In this document: one piece after another, positions 42,059 through 50,682 of the stretch
Numbering within the stretch: position 1 is the stretch's first letter
Layout: each line of letters opens with the position of its first letter
Made by a program: the position numbers and the translations under genes
Source of the DNA: Sulfitobacter brevis
GTDB taxonomy: Bacteria; Pseudomonadota; Alphaproteobacteria; Rhodobacterales; Rhodobacteraceae
Length of the DNA: 64,000 bases
Reading direction: 5' to 3'
Assembly: GCF_900112755.1 (NCBI RefSeq)
Contig: NZ_FOMW01000011.1
Location: forward strand, 107,405-171,404
Notes under the pieces: generated by a model
Databases searched by the model: none
The model's input: the letters and a program-made list of their open reading frames with translations, nothing else
Told to the model about the DNA's origin: nothing

Positions 42059-44380
42059 ATGACCGCCTTTACCCTCAAGGGGCTTGAGGCCCCTGCGAGT
42101 ATTTCGGTTGATACGTGGGGCATGGCGCATATTCGCGCCGAAACCACCCGCGATGGTTTTTTTGTTCAGGGTTTTAACGCGGCCCGCGACCGTTTGTGGC
42201 AGATTGATCTATGGCGCAAGCGCGGGTTGGGACTGCTCGCCGCCGACTTCGGGCCCGGGTATCTGATGCAAGACCGCGCCGCGCGGCTGTTTCTATATCG
42301 CGGTGACATGGCACCGGAATGGGCCGCCTACGGCGATGACGCCGAGATGATCTGCACCGCCTTCGCCGCAGGCATCAACGCTGGGATTGATCAGGTTCTC
42401 TCGGGTGCGCTGCCGATGCCGCCCGAATTTACCGAGCTGGGCACCAAACCCGCGCGCTGGTCTGCCGAAGATGTGGTGCGCATCCGCACGCATTGCCTGT
42501 CGCGCAACGCCGGATCGGAAATGGCCCGCGCCAAGGTCCTCAGCCTCGCTGATCCCGATGTTGATCTGTTACGACAGCCACTTTCCCCCGCTGTTCCAAA
42601 AACGGAATGGCAAAGCACCAGCACCACAGCCCTGCCTGATGGGGCGCTGTCGGTCTATGATCTCGCCACCGCCCCAGTAACTTTTTCACCTCAGCGCCTT
42701 GCCGCAACCCTTGATGAGGCGCCGCTTTGGTCGGGCGTGGATGCCCGAAAGACCGTGCACCGCGCCGAGCCGCCGATGGAAGGCTCCAACAACTGGATCG
42801 TAGCCCCCGCGCTCACCACATCGGGCCGCGCGATTATGGCGAGTGATCCACACCGCGCCCATGCCGCGCCGTCCTTGCGCTACATGACCCACATCAAAAC
42901 CCCCGATCTTGACCTGATTGGCGCGGGCGAGCCGAGCTCTCCGGGGATCATGGCAGGTCACAACGGGCAGGCCGCCTTTAGCCTGACGATTTTCTGCGCC
43001 GATCAGGAAGATCTTTTTGTCCTTGAGACCACCCCTGACGGCAGCGCCTATCGTGACGGCGACAGTTTTGCGCCATTGACCCGGACCGAAGAAGTTTTTG
43101 CCGTGAAAGGCGAGGCCGACCAGACCCTGCCGCTTTTGTTCAGCCACCACGGGCCTGTGATTTTCGAAGACAAGGCGCGCCAAATGGCCGTTGCTCTACG
43201 CACGGTCTTCACCGATGCGGGCACCGCGCCCTATATGTGCAGCCTTAAAACCATGCGCAGTACGACCGTAGCGGGCTTTCAAAAGGCCGCTGAGACATGG
43301 GGCGCACCTTCGGTCAATCTGATCTATGCCGATGTGGCGGGGGATGTCTGCTGGCAGGCTGCCGCCTATGTGCCACGCCGCAACGGCTGGCGCGGATTAA
43401 CACCGGTAGCAGGGGACGGACAATTCAAATGGGACGGCTATTTGACCGCCGCAGACTTGCCGTCAACCGTCAATCCGGATTGCGGCTTTGTGCATTCGGC
43501 CAACGAGATGAACCTGCCTGATAGCTGGGATCACACCCAGTTTCCCGTCGGGTTCGAGTGGTTCGAAGACGGCCGCGCCGATAGGGTTGCCGATGTCATC
43601 GCCGCCAAGGGCGCGAGCGATATTGCCGCCAACTGCGCCTTGCAGACCGATACGCATTCCAGCTTGGCGCTGCGGCTGGTGACGCTTTTACCCGACAGCA
43701 TTCCGGTCCCGGCCCGTGCGCTCTTGCGGCAGTGGGACGGGCGCGCCGACGCCGGTTCAGCGGCCGCCCTGCTCTTTGAAGTCTGGCTGTCATCGCATCT
43801 GCGCCCGCGCCTGCTGGAGCTTGTCGCGCCTGATCTTTCGCTGCGCAAATACCTGCAACCTGGCAACATTCCGACTGTTGTGCGCTTGCTCGAAGGCGCG
43901 CATCCCAGCCTTGCCGCCCGTGCGGGCCTTGCCGAAGATGCAGCGCGCGATGCATTTTTGGCGCAGACCCTTGATCAGGCGTGGCAAGACATCAGCAGCC
44001 GCTTTGGCGAAAACCCTGATGACTGGCGCTGGGGCGATCTGCACAAAGGCTGGTTTGATCACGCGCTGACGCCGGTCAAGCCGGGCTTTGATGTCGGGCC
44101 TTTGGCCAAAAGCGGCAACAGCACAACGGTGATGCTCGCCCACTATGATGCGTCGGATTACCGCGTGACAGTTGGGGCCTCGGTGCGGATGGTGGTCGAT
44201 GTCGGCGCGTGGGACAACAGCGTCTGGATCAACGCTCCCGGCCAGTCAGGCTTGCCGCAAGACCCGCATTACGACGATCTCGCGCCGGTCTGGGCCGAGG
44301 GCGAATACGTTCCGCTGCTCTATAGTGATGCGGCGGTGGCGGAGGCGACGCAGACGCGGATTGAACTCACCCCTGCATGA
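42059..44380 (+). CDS. Penicillin acylase family protein (Ntn hydrolase)
   Basis: 773 aa from the ATG at 42059 (AAAGGA upstream). The family makes a precursor that cuts itself into alpha and beta chains. The new N-terminal nucleophile is Ser243 in MEGSNNWIVAP. Other features are GFNAARDRLWQIDLWRKRGLG near residue 40 and FVHSANEMNLP with the conserved oxyanion Asn region. No signal peptide is visible, unlike periplasmic AHL or penicillin acylases, so cytosolic action fits with uptake by the divergent dipeptide-type transporter. Members cleave N-acyl bonds of lactones, beta-lactams or acyl-peptides; the actual substrate is open. Confidence 0.9.
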   Translation: MTAFTLKGLEAPASISVDTWGMAHIRAETTRDGFFVQGFNAARDRLWQIDLWRKRGLGLLAADFGPGYLMQDRAARLFLYRGDMAPEWAAYGDDAEMICTAFAAGINAGIDQVLSGALPMPPEFTELGTKPARWSAEDVVRIRTHCLSRNAGSEMARAKVLSLADPDVDLLRQPLSPAVPKTEWQSTSTTALPDGALSVYDLATAPVTFSPQRLAATLDEAPLWSGVDARKTVHRAEPPMEGSNNWIVAPALTTSGRAIMASDPHRAHAAPSLRYMTHIKTPDLDLIGAGEPSSPGIMAGHNGQAAFSLTIFCADQEDLFVLETTPDGSAYRDGDSFAPLTRTEEVFAVKGEADQTLPLLFSHHGPVIFEDKARQMAVALRTVFTDAGTAPYMCSLKTMRSTTVAGFQKAAETWGAPSVNLIYADVAGDVCWQAAAYVPRRNGWRGLTPVAGDGQFKWDGYLTAADLPSTVNPDCGFVHSANEMNLPDSWDHTQFPVGFEWFEDGRADRVADVIAAKGASDIAANCALQTDTHSSLALRLVTLLPDSIPVPARALLRQWDGRADAGSAAALLFEVWLSSHLRPRLLELVAPDLSLRKYLQPGNIPTVVRLLEGAHPSLAARAGLAEDAARDAFLAQTLDQAWQDISSRFGENPDDWRWGDLHKGWFDHALTPVKPGFDVGPLAKSGNSTTVMLAHYDASDYRVTVGASVRMVVDVGAWDNSVWINAPGQSGLPQDPHYDDLAPVWAEGEYVPLLYSDAAVAEATQTRIELTPA

Positions 44381-44387
44381 ATTAGAA

Positions 44388-44420
44388 GTCTGCCTTGCCT
44401 TAATGATAGGCGGGGTAGAC
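44388..44420. terminator. Hairpin between convergent acylase and ArsR-type genes
   Basis: Arms 44388-44400 and 44408-44420 pair over 13 bp with three G-U wobbles and a TAATGAT loop. It lies in the 44-bp convergent gap. No T run, so termination is tentative. Confidence 0.4.
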
Positions 44421-44424
44421 GACG

Positions 44425-44763
44425 CTAGGGTGCAGCATCCCGCAGGTCCCCCGCCTGCTCATCACGGGCACAATACAAGCGGTGCAACGTCTCCAGCACC
44501 GCCGCCACTTCGCGACTTTTAACTGCATAATAGATCGTTTGGCGATCGCGCCGCCCTTCGACCAACCCCGCGTCCTTTAGAAGCTTAAGTTGTTGGGACA
44601 TCGAGGATTGCGACAACCCGCAGACCTGCGCCAATTCTCCGACCGACCGCTCGCTCTCTTGCAGGCGACAGAGGATCTCAAGGCGCGATTCTGAGGCCAG
44701 CGAGCGCATCAGCGCCGCAGCCCCCTTGATATCACCGTCGAGGAAATCATCTATCTGTGTCAT
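44425..44763 (-). CDS. ArsR family sulfide/persulfide-responsive repressor (SqrR/BigR type)
   Basis: 112-aa winged-helix repressor with the recognition helix in LAQVCGLSQSSMSQQLKLLK. The two cysteines expected of SqrR/BigR are Cys32 (LEILCRL) and Cys98 (HRLYCARD). Their 66-residue spacing equals that of the C41/C107 pair in SqrR, which forms a polysulfide bridge on sensing reactive sulfur. A third Cys48 lies in the helix-turn-helix. The gene is divergent from two YeeE/YedE genes, a persulfide-dioxygenase-like gene and SulP, the known regulon of this family. Confidence 0.9.
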   Translation of the reverse strand: MTQIDDFLDGDIKGAAALMRSLASESRLEILCRLQESERSVGELAQVCGLSQSSMSQQLKLLKDAGLVEGRRDRQTIYYAVKSREVAAVLETLHRLYCARDEQAGDLRDAAP

Positions 44764-44771
44764 ATTAGATC

Positions 44772-44788
44772 TATTGAATATTCAAATA
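44772..44788. promoter_or_regulatory. Candidate SqrR/BigR operator
   Basis: The perfect 12-bp palindrome TTGAATATTCAA (44774-44785) lies 11 bp before the repressor start and about 75 bp before the first YeeE/YedE gene. BigR-type operators are AT-rich palindromes in this position. Confidence 0.65.
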
Positions 44789-44857
44789 GTGTAATATATA
44801 AAATCCCAGAACAAGGCAAGGCTCACGTTTCTTGCCACATTAAAACGGAGGCTAGAG

Positions 44858-45292
44858 ATGGAAACAGAGTTTACCCCTTGGCTGTCGCTGGGCGGCGGCA
44901 TGTTAATCGGCGCATCTGCTGTGCTGCTGATGGCCACCAATGGTCGAATTGCCGGCATCAGCGGGCTGACCTCGCGGGCCTTTGCCCGCAAGACCGATGG
45001 TGAAGCGCGCGGCGTGTCGATCATGTTTGTGCTAGGTCTTTTGTTGGCCGCACCGATCTGGCTGATCGTGTCGGGCGAATGGCCGCAGCAATGGGTGCCA
45101 TCTAACCTGCCTTTGATGGCCGTGGCCGGTGTGCTTGTCGGTTTTGGCGCGGTGTACGGAAACGGCTGTACGTCCGGCCACGGGGTTTGCGGCATCAGCC
45201 GCGGTTCGGGCCGCTCGATCATAGCCACACTGGCGTTTATGGCGGCGGCGTTTGTCACTGTCTTTGTCGCCCGCCACGTGATCGGAGCCTGA
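44858..45292 (+). CDS. YeeE/YedE family membrane protein, first half (PmpA-like)
   Basis: 144-aa membrane protein with four helices. It carries the sulfur-handling motif GNGCTSGHGVCGISRGSGRS at about residues 103-122, with two conserved cysteines. These proteins are thought to move thiosulfate or sulfur compounds across the inner membrane; the two half-size genes here together equal one full YeeE. CGGAGG precedes the ATG. The next gene starts two bases after its stop. Confidence 0.9.
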   Translation: METEFTPWLSLGGGMLIGASAVLLMATNGRIAGISGLTSRAFARKTDGEARGVSIMFVLGLLLAAPIWLIVSGEWPQQWVPSNLPLMAVAGVLVGFGAVYGNGCTSGHGVCGISRGSGRSIIATLAFMAAAFVTVFVARHVIGA

Positions 45293-45294
45293 AC

Positions 45295-45738
45295 ATGAAA
45301 CAGATTTCTGCACTTCTTTGCGGGTTGATATTCGGATTCGGCCTGATCATCTCCGGCATGTCTGACCCTGCCAAGGTTCTTAACTTTCTCGACGTCTTCG
45401 GAACATGGGACCCCAGTCTTGCGTTTGTGATGGGCGGTGCAATTCTTGTTACCGCGCCGGGCTTTGCGTGGCTCACAAGCCGTCGTTCCGCGCCGCTTTT
45501 CGACAGCGAATTTCGCATGCCGACTAAAACCGACCTCGACCCCAAACTGCTGACGGGGGCTGTCGTTTTCGGTGTTGGCTGGGGCTTGGGCGGCTTTTGC
45601 CCGGGTCCAGCGTTGACCGCACTGCCGATGGCTGCCGCTGGCACATTAATCTTCGTCCCCTTCATGTTGGGAGGGATGTGGCTGGCACGGCACACGCCAG
45701 ACATCACCCCGACACGCACTAAAGGAGCACATATATGA
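45295..45738 (+). CDS. YeeE/YedE family membrane protein, second half (PmpB-like)
   Basis: 147-aa membrane protein, four helices. I chose the ATG at 45295 over a longer frame that overlaps the previous gene. It starts MKQISALLCGLIFGFGLIIS with GMSDPAKVLNFLD, and its second repeat has GLGGFCPGPALTAL with the conserved cysteine. It pairs with the preceding protein. Its stop overlaps the MBL hydrolase start by 4 bp. Confidence 0.9.
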   Translation: MKQISALLCGLIFGFGLIISGMSDPAKVLNFLDVFGTWDPSLAFVMGGAILVTAPGFAWLTSRRSAPLFDSEFRMPTKTDLDPKLLTGAVVFGVGWGLGGFCPGPALTALPMAAAGTLIFVPFMLGGMWLARHTPDITPTRTKGAHI

Positions 45739-46652
45739 CTGACCCGTTAAAGAGCCGCATGGTGCGCCATTCGCCCTCCAATGGCCCGACCAGCCCCGAT
45801 GTCTGGGGCATTTATGAGCCTGATACCGGTTCAATCCAGTACATCTGCGCCGATCCGAAAACCAAACAGGCGGCTCTGATTGATGTGGTCTGGAATTTCA
45901 ATCCAAAGAACTACAGCTTTTCGACCGAGAGCATGGATCAAGTGTTGGAGATCGTCCGCGACAACGGGCTGACCGTGCAATGGGTACTGGATACCCATCC
46001 GCATGCCGATCATGTCATGGCTTCGGCGCATCTCAAGGCGCGCACCGATGCGCCAAACGCAATCGGCGCATTGGTCCCCGACATCGCGAAAATCTGGGCT
46101 GATCTCTACAACCTCCCCGATGCTTTTGATCCCGACACAGATTTCGACCATCTGTTCGAAGAAGATGAAGCCTTCAAGATCGGCGACCTTGAAGCGCGCG
46201 TGATGCTATCCCCCGGTCATACGCTGGGCTCGATCAGCTATGTCTGCGGTGACGCGGCCTTTGTGCATGACACTTTGATGCAGCCTGACGCAGGCACCTC
46301 ACGGTCCGATTTCCCGGGCGGTGATACAGCCGAGCTTTGGGAGTCCATTCAGGACATCCTCGCCCTGCCCGGCAATACGCGTCTTTATATCGGCCATGAT
46401 TACGGTACCAAAGAACGCAAAGAACCCGAGTGGGAAGCCACGGTTGACGCTCACAAGGCGCATAACATCCACGTCAAGGACGGCACCAAGCGCGAAGACT
46501 ATGTCGCGCGCCGCCAAAAACGTGACGCGACCCTCTCATTGCCAGATCGGATCCTTGCGGCGCTCCAGATCAACCTGCGGGGCGGCCGTCTGCCCCCTGC
46601 CGAGGATGACGGAAACCACTATCTTAAACTGCCGGTGAACCGGTTCGATTGA
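45735..46652 (+). CDS. MBL-fold hydrolase, persulfide dioxygenase-like (ETHE1/Blh type)
   Basis: 305-aa metalloenzyme. Iron or zinc ligands are in DTHPHADHVMASAHL (HxHxDH), LSPGHTLGSISYVCGD and YIGHDYGTKERKEP. Persulfide dioxygenases of this group oxidise glutathione persulfide to sulfite. There is no fused rhodanese domain. Expression with a reactive-sulfur repressor and YeeE/YedE proteins supports a role in sulfide detoxification. Confidence 0.88.
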   Translation: MTDPLKSRMVRHSPSNGPTSPDVWGIYEPDTGSIQYICADPKTKQAALIDVVWNFNPKNYSFSTESMDQVLEIVRDNGLTVQWVLDTHPHADHVMASAHLKARTDAPNAIGALVPDIAKIWADLYNLPDAFDPDTDFDHLFEEDEAFKIGDLEARVMLSPGHTLGSISYVCGDAAFVHDTLMQPDAGTSRSDFPGGDTAELWESIQDILALPGNTRLYIGHDYGTKERKEPEWEATVDAHKAHNIHVKDGTKREDYVARRQKRDATLSLPDRILAALQINLRGGRLPPAEDDGNHYLKLPVNRFD

Positions 46653-46738
46653 TGTATCTGCGTTAATCGCCCTGCGCACGCGGTCCTCAGGTCACGTGCG
46701 CAGTGGCTTGCACCCTTAACTAGACCCGGACAGTTAAA

Positions 46739-48463
46739 ATGACCTTACCCCCGCTGTCTCGCTATTTGCCCGTGCTTCAATGGGGCCGCACCTATAATCG
46801 CACGCAACTTACAGGCGATCTTTCGGCCGCGGTGATCGTCACCGTGATGCTGATCCCGCAATCGCTGGCCTATGCGCTTTTGGCGGGGATGCCGCCTGAA
46901 ACGGGGATTTACGCCTCAATCGCGCCGATTGTGCTTTACGCGATCTTTGGCACCAGCAGGGCGCTGGCGGTTGGGCCTGTTGCTGTCGTGTCATTGATGA
47001 CCGCTGCCGCCATCGGCAACACAGTCGAAGCAGGCACGGCAGGATACGTGGCGGCAGCGCTGACACTGGCGCTGCTGTCAGGTGTTATGCTGCTAGCGCT
47101 TGGGCTGTTCCGGCTGGGGTTTCTCGCCAACTTTCTGTCGCATCCGGTGATTGCGGGCTTTATCACCGCGAGCGGCATCCTGATCGCCGCGAGCCAGTTG
47201 CGCCACATCCTCGGCATTCAAGGTGAGGGCCATACGCTGATCGAAATCGGCGCCGGACTCATTGCGCATATCACCGAGATCAACTGGATAACCTTGGTGC
47301 TGGGTGCGGCAGCAATCGCTTTTCTTTTCTGGGTGCGCCGCGGCTTAAAGCCCTTGTTGCTTAAAACTGGGATGGGGCCGCGCATAGCGGATATCCTGGC
47401 CAAAGCGGGGCCGGTTCTGGCGATTGTCGCCACCACCCTTGCGGTTTGGGGGCTGGAGCTTAATACGCGCGGCGTCGCGATTGTCGGGGAAATCCCGCAA
47501 AGCCTGCCGCCGCTCACGATGCCGTCGCTTTCGCCAGCACTGGTATCGCAACTGCTGGTCCCTGCGCTGCTGATCTCGATCATCGGCTTTGTCGAAAGCA
47601 TCTCGGTCGCGCAGACACTCGCCGCGAAAAAGCGCCAGCGGATCGACCCTGATCAAGAACTCATCGGCCTTGGGGCCGCCAATATCGGCGCGGCATTCAC
47701 GGGTGGCTTCCCCGTCACCGGCGGATTTTCACGGTCGGTTGTGAACTACGATGCAGGCGCCGAGACGCCCGCCGCCGGGGCCTATACCGCCGTGGCGCTG
47801 GCCATCGCCGCGCTTTATCTCACGCCGCTGATCGAATATTTGCCCAAGGCCACTCTCGCTGCCACGATCATCGTCGCGGTGCTCAGCCTTGTTGATTTCT
47901 CGGTGGTCAAACGCGCTTGGGCCTTCAGCCATGCGGACTTCGCCGCCGTGATTGCAACGATCGTTTTGACCCTGCTGGCGGGCGTCGAATACGGCGTAAC
48001 CGCTGGCGTGATCACCTCGATCCTAGTGCACCTTTATAAGACCTCGCGCCCTCATATGGCCGTTGTCGGGCGGGTGCCGGGGACCGAGCATTTCAGAAAC
48101 GTTCTGCGCCATTCGGTCGAAACCCAGCCGCACGTGCTCAGCCTGCGGATCGACGAAAGCCTGTATTTCCCCAATGCGCGTTTCCTCGAAGATCAGCTTT
48201 CTTCTTATGCGGCAGAAAAACCCGAGCTTACGGATGTGGTGCTGATGTTTCCGGCGGTGAACGAGATTGACCTCTCCGCGCTTGAATCGCTCGAGGCGAT
48301 CAATACCAAGCTCAATCATGCCGGTGTGCGCTTACATCTGAGCGAGGTGAAAGGGCCGGTGATGGACCGTCTCAAGCGCAGCCATTTCTTGGAGGAACTC
48401 TCTGGCGAGGTGTTCCTGAGCCAGCATGAAGCGGTGTGCAAACTGGACAAACAGCAAAACTGA
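46739..48463 (+). CDS. SulP family anion transporter with STAS domain
   Basis: 574-aa transporter. About 12 membrane segments follow the N-terminal QWGRTYNRTQLTGDLSAAVI. The SulP signature region ALLAGMPPETGIYASI is near residue 37. GFPVTGGFSRSVVNYDAGA is near residue 323. The C-terminal STAS domain spans about residues 455-570. It starts 86 bp after the persulfide-dioxygenase gene. In this context it may export sulfite or sulfate made from persulfide, or import sulfate; direction cannot be read. Confidence 0.92.
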   Translation: MTLPPLSRYLPVLQWGRTYNRTQLTGDLSAAVIVTVMLIPQSLAYALLAGMPPETGIYASIAPIVLYAIFGTSRALAVGPVAVVSLMTAAAIGNTVEAGTAGYVAAALTLALLSGVMLLALGLFRLGFLANFLSHPVIAGFITASGILIAASQLRHILGIQGEGHTLIEIGAGLIAHITEINWITLVLGAAAIAFLFWVRRGLKPLLLKTGMGPRIADILAKAGPVLAIVATTLAVWGLELNTRGVAIVGEIPQSLPPLTMPSLSPALVSQLLVPALLISIIGFVESISVAQTLAAKKRQRIDPDQELIGLGAANIGAAFTGGFPVTGGFSRSVVNYDAGAETPAAGAYTAVALAIAALYLTPLIEYLPKATLAATIIVAVLSLVDFSVVKRAWAFSHADFAAVIATIVLTLLAGVEYGVTAGVITSILVHLYKTSRPHMAVVGRVPGTEHFRNVLRHSVETQPHVLSLRIDESLYFPNARFLEDQLSSYAAEKPELTDVVLMFPAVNEIDLSALESLEAINTKLNHAGVRLHLSEVKGPVMDRLKRSHFLEELSGEVFLSQHEAVCKLDKQQN

Positions 48464-48635
48464 CACCCCTCACGCAAGCATCCTAATCGACCGTTCTCGG
48501 GTCTTCCAAACCCTTCGCTCCGCCTTGTTCTCTGCATTCGCTTGCAGGTTCTCAGCTCCCTACGTCAACCTGAGCTTGTGAATTTCCAAAATTCATGCAA
48601 ATCCGCCCTATGCAGGCAGATTAGGGGGATACGAC

Positions 48636-49211
48636 ATGCGTGCTTTATCGTGGGTGGTCCGGGCGATATGCGGATTGAATGCTGTGGTGGGACAGGTGTT
48701 TTCCTGGCTTTCGCTCGGTATCGTTGTCATTTGTTTTACGGTGGTCGTGCAACGCTATCTTTTTGCCACCAGTTTTGTCTGGATGCAGGACCTCTATATC
48801 TGGTTGAACGGCGCGATGTTTACCGCCGTTGCCGGTTTTGCGCTGATGCGCGGCGATCACGTGCGCGTTGATATTTTTTACCGCCCTGCCCGCCCCCGCA
48901 CCAAGGCTGTCGTTGACCTGATCGGCGCAGCGTTGTTTTTGCTACCGTTCTGCTGGATTGTTTATGCCTATAGCATGCCCTTCGTGCAGCGCGCTTGGGG
49001 CTACCATGAGGCTTCGGCCAATGTCGGCGGCATGCCCGGCCTGTTTATTCTCAAATCATTCATCATTGTCTTCGTCGTGCTGCTCAGCTTGCAGGGCATC
49101 GCGATGATCCTGCGCTCGATCCTCGTGCTGGCAGGGCACAGCGATCTGCTCCCCGCCGCGCAACGCTATGACGTGCCAAGCGATCTGCAAGACCAAGAGG
49201 GAGTCGTCTGA
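48636..49211 (+). CDS. TRAP transporter small permease (DctQ type), second system
   Basis: 191-aa membrane subunit with four helices. Typical parts are VVVQRYLFATSFVWMQDLYI and TAVAGFALMRGDHVRVDIFY at about residues 30-50 and 66-85. AGGGGGA lies seven bases before the ATG. Its stop overlaps the large permease start by one base (TGATG). The binding protein for this pair is the convergent gene at 50683-51777. Confidence 0.92.
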   Translation: MRALSWVVRAICGLNAVVGQVFSWLSLGIVVICFTVVVQRYLFATSFVWMQDLYIWLNGAMFTAVAGFALMRGDHVRVDIFYRPARPRTKAVVDLIGAALFLLPFCWIVYAYSMPFVQRAWGYHEASANVGGMPGLFILKSFIIVFVVLLSLQGIAMILRSILVLAGHSDLLPAAQRYDVPSDLQDQEGVV

Positions 49212-50602
49212 TGGATCCGGTTATGATCGGTGAGCTTCTCGCGGGGCTCATGTTTTTTGGCATCATCGGCTTTTTGCTGTTGGGCTTTCCTGTCGCCTTT
49301 ACCTTGGCAGGAGTGTCGCTGCTGTTTGGTGCGGTCGGCATGTCGATGGGTGTGTTTGATCCTTCGAACTTTGGCGCGCTGCCGAACCGGTATATCGGCT
49401 TCATGACCAACGAGGTCTTGGTTGCGGTGCCGCTGTTCATCTTCATGGGGGTGATGCTGGAACGCTCCAACATCGCCGAGCAGTTACTACTAACCATGAG
49501 CAAACTCTTCGGTAGCCTGCGCGGCGGGCTTGGCATGTCGGTAATTATCGTCGGGGCGCTGCTTGCCGCCTCGACCGGTGTTGTCGGCGCGACAGTGGTG
49601 ACGATGGGGCTGATCTCGCTGCCTGCGATGCTGCGCGCCGGATATGACCCCAAGCTTGCGACCGGCGTGATCTGCGCCAGCGGCACCTTGGGGCAGATCA
49701 TTCCACCGTCAACCGTGTTGATCTTCATGGGTGATATGCTGTCGGGCATCAATTCGCAGGTGCAAATGGCCAAGGGCAACTTTGCCCCCACGGCGGTGTC
49801 GGTCGGCGATCTGTTTGCCGGGGCCATATTGCCGGGGTTTATGCTGGTCGGGCTGTACCTGCTCTACACAATCTTCAAAGCGATCACCGATCCGGAAAGC
49901 TGCCCTGCAACCCCTGTCCCTGCAGATGAGAAAAAAGACCTCTGGAAAGAAGTTATCGTCTCACTGGTTCCGCCGCTCCTGCTCATCCTGTCGGTGCTCG
50001 GCTCGATCCTCGGCGGCATCGCGACGCCGACCGAGGCGGCCTCGGTCGGGGCTGTCGGCGCGATGGTGCTCGCAGCATTGCGCTGGCGGCTGTCATTTGC
50101 CATCCTGCGGGAAACCGCCATCGCTACGGCGACAATCACCTCGATGGTGTTCGTGATCCTGCTGGGGGCATCGGTCTTCTCCATCGTGTTCCGTCTTATG
50201 GGCGGCGACAATCTGGTGCATGAATTCCTGTCCAACCTGCCCGGCGGCACGCTGGCGGCAGTAGCTGTGGTGATGCTGATCATGTTTGTGCTCGGCTTCA
50301 TCCTCGACACTTTCGAGATCATCTTCATCGTGATCCCGATCACCGCGCCGATCCTGCTGGCGCTGGATGTTGATCCGGTCTGGCTGGGCGTGCTGGTCGG
50401 GGTGAACCTCCAAACATCTTTCCTCACCCCGCCCTTCGGCTTTGCGCTTTTCTACCTGCGCGGCGTGGCGCCGGCGGACCTGCCGACGTCGGCGATCTAC
50501 AAAGGCATCCTGCCTTTCGTCGTGCTGCAGGTCATCGCCATCGGGATCCTCTTTGCCTTCCCGCAGATCGTGACGTGGTTGCCAAGGCTGATCGCAGGCT
50601 AA
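49211..50602 (+). CDS. TRAP transporter large permease (DctM type), second system
   Basis: 463-aa permease with about 12 helices. Signature parts: FIFMGVMLERSNIAEQLL, ASGTLGQIIPPSTVLIF at about residues 155-171, and NLQTSFLTPPFGFALFYLRG near the C-terminus. It is translationally coupled to the small permease. A strong bidirectional terminator follows. Confidence 0.93.
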   Translation: MDPVMIGELLAGLMFFGIIGFLLLGFPVAFTLAGVSLLFGAVGMSMGVFDPSNFGALPNRYIGFMTNEVLVAVPLFIFMGVMLERSNIAEQLLLTMSKLFGSLRGGLGMSVIIVGALLAASTGVVGATVVTMGLISLPAMLRAGYDPKLATGVICASGTLGQIIPPSTVLIFMGDMLSGINSQVQMAKGNFAPTAVSVGDLFAGAILPGFMLVGLYLLYTIFKAITDPESCPATPVPADEKKDLWKEVIVSLVPPLLLILSVLGSILGGIATPTEAASVGAVGAMVLAALRWRLSFAILRETAIATATITSMVFVILLGASVFSIVFRLMGGDNLVHEFLSNLPGGTLAAVAVVMLIMFVLGFILDTFEIIFIVIPITAPILLALDVDPVWLGVLVGVNLQTSFLTPPFGFALFYLRGVAPADLPTSAIYKGILPFVVLQVIAIGILFAFPQIVTWLPRLIAG

Positions 50603-50630
50603 ATTGCCCCGCCAGCAAAAACACAAAAGA

Positions 50631-50660
50631 AAAGGCCCGGTGCGCAAACACCGGGCCTTT
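50631..50660. terminator. Bidirectional terminator between convergent TRAP genes
   Basis: AAAGGCCCGGTG (50631-50642) pairs perfectly with CACCGGGCCTTT (50649-50660) around CGCAAA. The stem edges are A/T-rich on both strands, with an A run upstream giving a T run on the minus strand. Confidence 0.88.
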
Positions 50661-50682
50661 GTTGTGTAAGTGGCGCTGTTGC

